Source: Priapulus caudatus (taxonomy: Eukaryota > Priapulida > Priapulimorpha > Priapulimorphida > Priapulidae). From it: 52,152 nt of DNA. The notes under the pieces were generated by a model. That model made no database searches and was not told the DNA's origin. It saw only the letters and a list, made by a program, of their open reading frames with translations. The stretch is taken from assembly GCF_000485595.1 (NCBI RefSeq), contig NW_014577423.1:194343-246494 (forward strand). The letters are read 5' to 3'. Each line of letters starts with the position of its first letter. Within the stretch, counting starts at the first letter, position 1. A program made the position numbers and the translations under genes. Below are positions 47,021-52,152 of this stretch, piece after piece.

Positions 47021-49538
47021 GTCTTAGTTATCATATAACCAACTATTTTAGCTGTATAGTTTAGGAAAAATGATAGGTCTCATTCTTACTAGTTAGCCCT
47101 AGAGTAGTGACACCAAAACTTACCTGTGCTGACACTGATGGAGTGGTCACTGCAATGCAGTGTCTTACAGTCCTCAGTGCATTGTTTTACCTTCTCCAAT
47201 TTTAATCATTTAGAAGGACGAGGCCCTCACCATTTCACCATGGCCATGGCAGTTTGCCACGGGGGATTAACAGAACCCCAATGTTCCTTAGGCCAGATTT
47301 TACATACCCTGGAAAAACACCCAGAAACTTTCACTGGCTTGTTCCGGGTTTTCGAAACACACAGGCTTTGAAGGTAAGGCAAGTTGCGAAATGCTACGCC
47401 GTTGCCTATCCACCGTATATAGGTTATCTGAGAACACGTGTCAGGTATCACAATAGCACAGCTGTATAACATAGCATATAAATTGGTTAGATGGGTTGGG
47501 TACTAGCTCAAAGAAACAGCCATTACATCTGAACCGGACTGTGTGTGTGTTTGCAACACGAACGCACACAGTAACCTTATAATATGATGTAGCTTCTTTT
47601 AATAGTCCCAAAGGCGACTACCGTCGAAGACGGTCAGAGAGAGAAATGTTGATCAACATCGATTGGATTAGATTAACATTGTGACGATTGCAGCTAGAAG
47701 TTTTTACAATGTTGAACCAGCAAAAGAAGACGGAGATTCAGTATGAATGACAGGAAATGCAGAAAGCTCAAACTTAATAGGAATGATTTCGAAAAGCGAC
47801 GCCCTCTTATTTTCAGATCTGGTTGTCATGTAGCCGGGCAAGACAATGAAGCAATTCTTGTTACCTTGTCCGAATATTAGGTTTTACTTGTCCAAAATTT
47901 TTACTTGCAATCTAGAGCCAGCATGTTTAGTTTCATGTGTTATATCAGGAGGTAGATGAAAGGGAAGGAGTGTTGACTTCAATACAACAAGGGATTCGCA
48001 TTTACTCAGCCTTATCAATACCTACGATCGTTAACTACGCGTAACTCATCCAACTTTGAGCTCAATCGGACACAGGTACATCGTCGACCATCCATCGTCT
48101 TACAGCATTCGTTTCCTCCGTAGGCACCAACCGCAATGCCGAGATACAGACTAAAACATACGACACGAGTTCTTCCATCTTCTGCTCCATTAATCAACCG
48201 TAGCAATCGCCTATACTTCAACAAAAGGCAGCTACTAACCACCACTGCACGCGCGCGGCTTTGCGCTCACGGCGAGGCGCCTGTGGCTAGCAGGGTGATT
48301 AGGCATCAACGCCAACACATCGACGCGAGCATAAACCCTTTGACCCGCCGCTAGACAGCGCTACAATGGTTTGCCTGTTATGTACATCACCGGCATGCCG
48401 GCACGGCGAGCACGCCCATATCCGCTATCAGGAGCAGCAGCTCCCTGCGAGCCAGCAGCGCCTCGCCCGCTGAGCGCAAAAGTGCCGCCCCCTGTGGTGA
48501 CATGTGTGGTTAGGTAGCTGCCTTTGTTGAAGTATACGCGATTGGCCTTACAGGTTGGATTAAAATGGACAAAAGATTGAGAGAAGTCGTGTCGTATGTT
48601 TTAGTCTGTAATTCTCCGGGATTTGCTGTGTTCTATCGATGGCAAACGATCCTTTTTTGGTACTGATGATGGTCGCAAATGTACTGTGTGTCCGATTAGC
48701 TTCAAGTTGGTATGAGTTACGCGTGAGTAAATCGCTAGGTTATTATATAGGCCTAGTAAAATGACGAATTTCCCCTTGCTTTATTGAAGTCACACTCCTT
48801 CCCCTTTATCTACTCCTCGGTGTATATCATATTACAGTACTTACATGTGAAAATCGTAATGGAATTGCCAAGCTTTTTTCTCAATTTCCACAAGAAAAGC
48901 GTGGTTGCTGCTCGCTCTCTCAATACTAGCGGTGCCACCCCCTACATATTCGTAGTACCATGAAACATTGGCCCACGCTGCGACTGGAAACATCAGTGCC
49001 GCTCCCCCCCCCAATAACTTCAATCTAATGCCGCCCAGTCAGCATGGCAGTACGGGGGTACGCAAGCCATGCATGTGCACAGCCACAGACATGCCGGGGG
49101 GTGTCGCGGGCCAGCTTTTTTTGCATGCGACTTTCGAAAATTTATAACGTGAGAACATGTTCGGTGCGATAGTTGCCTGGCTCAAAAGGATTGTTTAGGA
49201 ATTTTAACACAACAAGAAAATTTTTCTTAGTTGTCGATCGGGCAATACTAGCTAATAGAATAACTTTTTCCGACGTAATACTTTTACTTGTCCGCGGCAA
49301 TTGGACCAACTGTTAGTCGTCGATGCGCTGCTTTCACATCACGGAAGCATGATCAGGCCTGTAGGATCATCGGACTGCTACAAATAGACTTCATATAAAT
49401 AACACAAGAGGGAATATACCAATTTCACCTAACATGATAAATCTTGTTGAAAGCGTTTATATTTTACGTTTTGCATGGAAGAAGGTACTTATATGAAGAG
49501 GGGCGAATTATAGTTACACCAAACTTATTAGCTCTCAG
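47021..49538. other. No gene seen
   Basis: A possible exon-like interval at 47302-47374 (between TTCCTTAG and GTAAGG) has stops in the frame that would read best, and no partner exons were found. GC-rich sequence at 48240-48520 gives no recognisable protein. Confidence 0.4.
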
Positions 49539-49594
49539 TAACTATAGCCCGCGACAGTTGCTGCTGCAGCTGTACGCGGGCTACATAGTTACTA
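49539..49594. mobile_element. CTATAGCCCGC palindromic element, copy 2
   Basis: AGTAACTATAGCCCGCG faces CGCGGGCTACATAGTTACT across a CAGTTGCTGCTGCAGCTG centre; 56 bp. Confidence 0.7.
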
Positions 49595-49944
49595 GATCTA
49601 CACCAAACCAACCTTTGGAACTATCATGATACATTGCTATTTCGTTTTTAACAAAATACCATTCTCCGCTTATATCATAGCTTATACACAGATTTCATGA
49701 CTTTATCATGCTGTATGGCATATAATTATAATTTACGAACTATAGTACTACTTACTACTTACTTAGGGTCACCATCCTGGCAACCATATTCTAATAACAT
49801 CACGATGCGATGCTCGTAGGCACTAGTAAGTTCATTACTACAAATTACATTACTAATACTCCAGTATTCGCGGGCAGTGAATAGTAATAGCAATACTACT
49901 TATTTACTATACTCTATCTAGTACTAGTGACTAGTAGTAGCATG

Positions 49945-49949
49945 GAGGG

Positions 49950-49980
<31 letters not shown>

Positions 49981-49990
49981 CTAGTAGTAG
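49945..49990 (+). repeat. (GTA)n trinucleotide repeat
   Basis: About 15 GTA units with a CTA interruption. Pyrimidine-rich TTCTTATT repeats follow at 50178-50330. Confidence 0.9.
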
Positions 49991-50649
49991 TATTGTTGTA
50001 GTAGTCAGCAGTGGAGTAAATTAATCTCACATTCTCGAGATGGCCTGATACTTCTGTCAGGAGTCCGAAGTCCGTGACAGTGACAGTGAATGAGTGATCT
50101 GTATTTTGTATATTGGGGTCCCTCTCTTGTATTTCACAAGGCACTGATTCTCTCTTTGGAATGCTGCGGCGGTGAATTTATTCTTATTCTTATTTCTTAT
50201 TCCATTCCTTTCTTCTTGTGTATTTTTTATTTTCCTCTATTCCTTCTTCTTTATTTCTTATTCTTATTCCTTCTTCTTATGCTTCTTATTCCTTCTTCTT
50301 CTTATTTCTTATTCTTATTATTCTTATTCTAAGCAAGTCGGTTGAGGCTAGTCAGTCTTTTAGTTTAGCCAAATTGCAGACTGCAGGGTCGGTTCATCAC
50401 GCCAGAGTCTGAGTTCTTTTTTGCGCCCTCAGTGGTTTCTTTTACGTCCGATTTGTTAGTATTCTGGGACGACGGGGAACGCCATTTTTACGGTGCGTCA
50501 TCAAGCCACGGGTTAGATTCACAGTCTCGCAAATCTCCATGGGTGCATTGATATTTCAGTGAACTGAGTGATGATAGTGAACTGTGAATTAATGTCTCTG
50601 TGCCCGAATTATAATTACGGGTGGCGTGAAATGACATGTTGGTGGCATA

Positions 50650-50916
50650 CTCGCAGCTAGGGCCTGCATACCTCCGCAACTCTCATTGGTTGATACACAA
50701 TCACGTGGCCTGAAACTTCCTGTTTTAATAATTCTTATTATGGTGCATTGTGACCACCCTAACCCTAACCGTAACCTAAACCCTAATCCTAACCCTAACT
50801 CCTAACCCTTAACCTTATTTCCTAACCCTAATCATACTTACGAATTTAATTTTAAATTAACTAGATTTGTTCATCAACCAATGAGAGTTGGGAGGTATGC
50901 AGGCCCTAGCTGCGAG
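50650..50916. mobile_element. Inverted-repeat element carrying a telomere-like tract
   Basis: About 45 bp arms, CTCGCAGCTAGGGCCTGCAT… (50650-50694) and its complement (50873-50916), differ by one or two bases. Between them GGTGCATTGTGACCACCC runs directly into CCCTAA-type repeats (50757-50830). A decayed half-copy with the same junction lies at 1247-1346. Confidence 0.8.
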
Positions 50917-50926
50917 TTTTGGTTCA

Positions 50927-51480
50927 TGAGCGTAGTATTAAATTAGGCATCCACGTTTAAAACTGCGAGTTTGCAAACGTTAAGCTGTGATAACAGCTTT
51001 GCACAATACAGTGAATACACACAGGATCAATTGTGCGCATAAATAAATACGAACGTCATTCATTGCAGTAGTAGTAGCCTTAGTACTGCTATCTGTAGCG
51101 GTGTTAGTTAGTAGTACTGTCAGTACTGTCAAGCTCCTTCGTCTTGCTTTTGGTAACTGCGCCGAATATTACACAAGTATGCTGATTGTGTTGAAAACGT
51201 AAATATTTACTCACAAATGTGAATAACACCAATTGAAAACACGGTCTTCCGAAAGTGCCGCACATTTCTTGTTATCCAAAACAAAACAGTTCAGCTTTCT
51301 TGTGGAAATGCGAGGCTTGCTTGACAAAGATACTTTTTTTATGCAGATTCAAAAGAAATGCTCGTATGACTAAGAGCTAAGTGTGTTATATTTTAGGTAT
51401 GGCAAATTGTCGTAAATCATTATTTATGGGCGCATCAAATTACGATCATCACGATAAAAGCCTGGCATAAGCCCTAGCTC
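50927..51480. other. No gene seen
   Basis: Unremarkable AT-rich sequence on both strands. Confidence 0.4.
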
Positions 51481-51845
51481 GCTAGTACTATCTATGGCGG
51501 CGATACGATTGACCTGCCGCAGTCAATGTACGTCGGGCGCTATAGTACTAGAGCCACATAGTATTCTTTCTCGCTTTAACACTAGCCTACCGTTGGCGTG
51601 GGTCGACAGTCCATACGACGTGTAACAGTCGGGGAGCCTGCCGTCGGTTAGGCTAGCCCTAGCTCTAGTAACTATAGCCCGCGTAGCTACAGTTGCCGCC
51701 TGGATCTTCTTCACCGCCCATGGGCACAGACACTACTGTAGCCGCGCCGCGGGCAACGGTACTTTACGCGGGCCTATACTTAGTTTACTATACTCTCATA
51801 GACTATAGTTACTAGAGCTAGGCTAGCCTAGCTCGATCTAAATAG
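51481..51845. mobile_element. Cluster of CTATAGCCCGC-family ends
   Basis: TAGTACTATCTATGGCGGCG (51484) faces GCGCTATAGTACTAGAGC (51538-51555). AGCTCTAGTAACTATAGCCC (51661) faces GACTATAGTTACTAGAGCTA (51801-51820), with an inner CGCGGGCCTATA. The segment 51610-51660 between them matches the inverted piece at 34995-35035. Two adjacent or nested elements are likely. Confidence 0.6.
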
Positions 51846-52152
51846 TAGTACCTATATTGAAGACATTTCGTATTATTTCGAATTTATCCTGTGTACATAC
51901 TTTACGTACACTATAATTAGTACTAGAGCTAGGGCTAACTCGACCGGCTGTCTGTGACTAACGTCCAATAATCTCAATATCAGCACAGACAGTACTATAA
52001 GTCATGTACTATTATAAACGCATCAAAAACGCGGTCTCCTAAGCCATAGCAAAGAACTTAAGCAGGGCGAGCCCGCTCGCCATAATAGTCAATGTTTGAC
52101 TGCCGTCGACGTACGTACAATGTACAGGTACATATATGATAAGCGGATGTTG

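Noticed and set aside
47126-47472. Overlapping frames on both strands with exon-like borders (TTCCTTAG … GTAAGG)
   Set aside because: The best-looking frame has a stop just before the donor and no neighbouring exons fit.

Overview
This is a piece of animal nuclear genome. GT/AG introns of 0.1-3 kb interrupt short exons, TTAGGG-type (CCCTAA) telomere-like repeats occur inside the sequence, microsatellites are abundant, and the three genes found belong to animal families. The phylum cannot be fixed from the sequence; an invertebrate is likeliest. A run of Ns (37557-38510) shows it is a draft assembly.

Layout. 1-18.9 kb: no gene could be supported. It holds a dispersed ~560 bp repeat, a telomere-like array (2883-3125), long tetranucleotide and GA/CT arrays, and a complete non-autonomous PIF/Harbinger transposon (14720-16083) that keeps an N-terminal transposase fragment. 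18.9-32.8 kb: one large minus-strand gene, read here as 16 exons whose splice phases all close, encoding a coiled-coil/IQ-motif protein recognised as IQCE, the ciliary Hedgehog-pathway scaffold. Its first coding exon was not found. Its introns hold two copies of the ~560 bp repeat, an 892 bp foldback element with a 7 bp target duplication, and, on the opposite strand at 28863-29990, a complete three-exon gene for a small secreted cysteine-rich protein of the Lustrin-repeat type with its own TATA box and polyadenylation signal. 33.9-36.6 kb: a dense island of short inverted-repeat elements, some inserted in each other and some carrying telomere-like repeats. 37-39.2 kb: a 27 bp minisatellite, the gap, and GT-rich arrays. 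39.2-43.1 kb: no gene. 43.1-44.6 kb: a minus-strand ankyrin-repeat/SOCS-box (ASB-type) gene in two exons. 44.6-52.2 kb: no gene; degenerate dispersed repeats, palindromic elements and another telomere-like tract.

The three genes do not form an obvious pathway; they are ordinary neighbours. No novel multi-gene system was found. The more unusual material is the nested antisense gene, the repeat family carrying nuclear-receptor-like direct repeats, and several apparently undescribed foldback/MITE families, including ones that carry telomere-like tracts.
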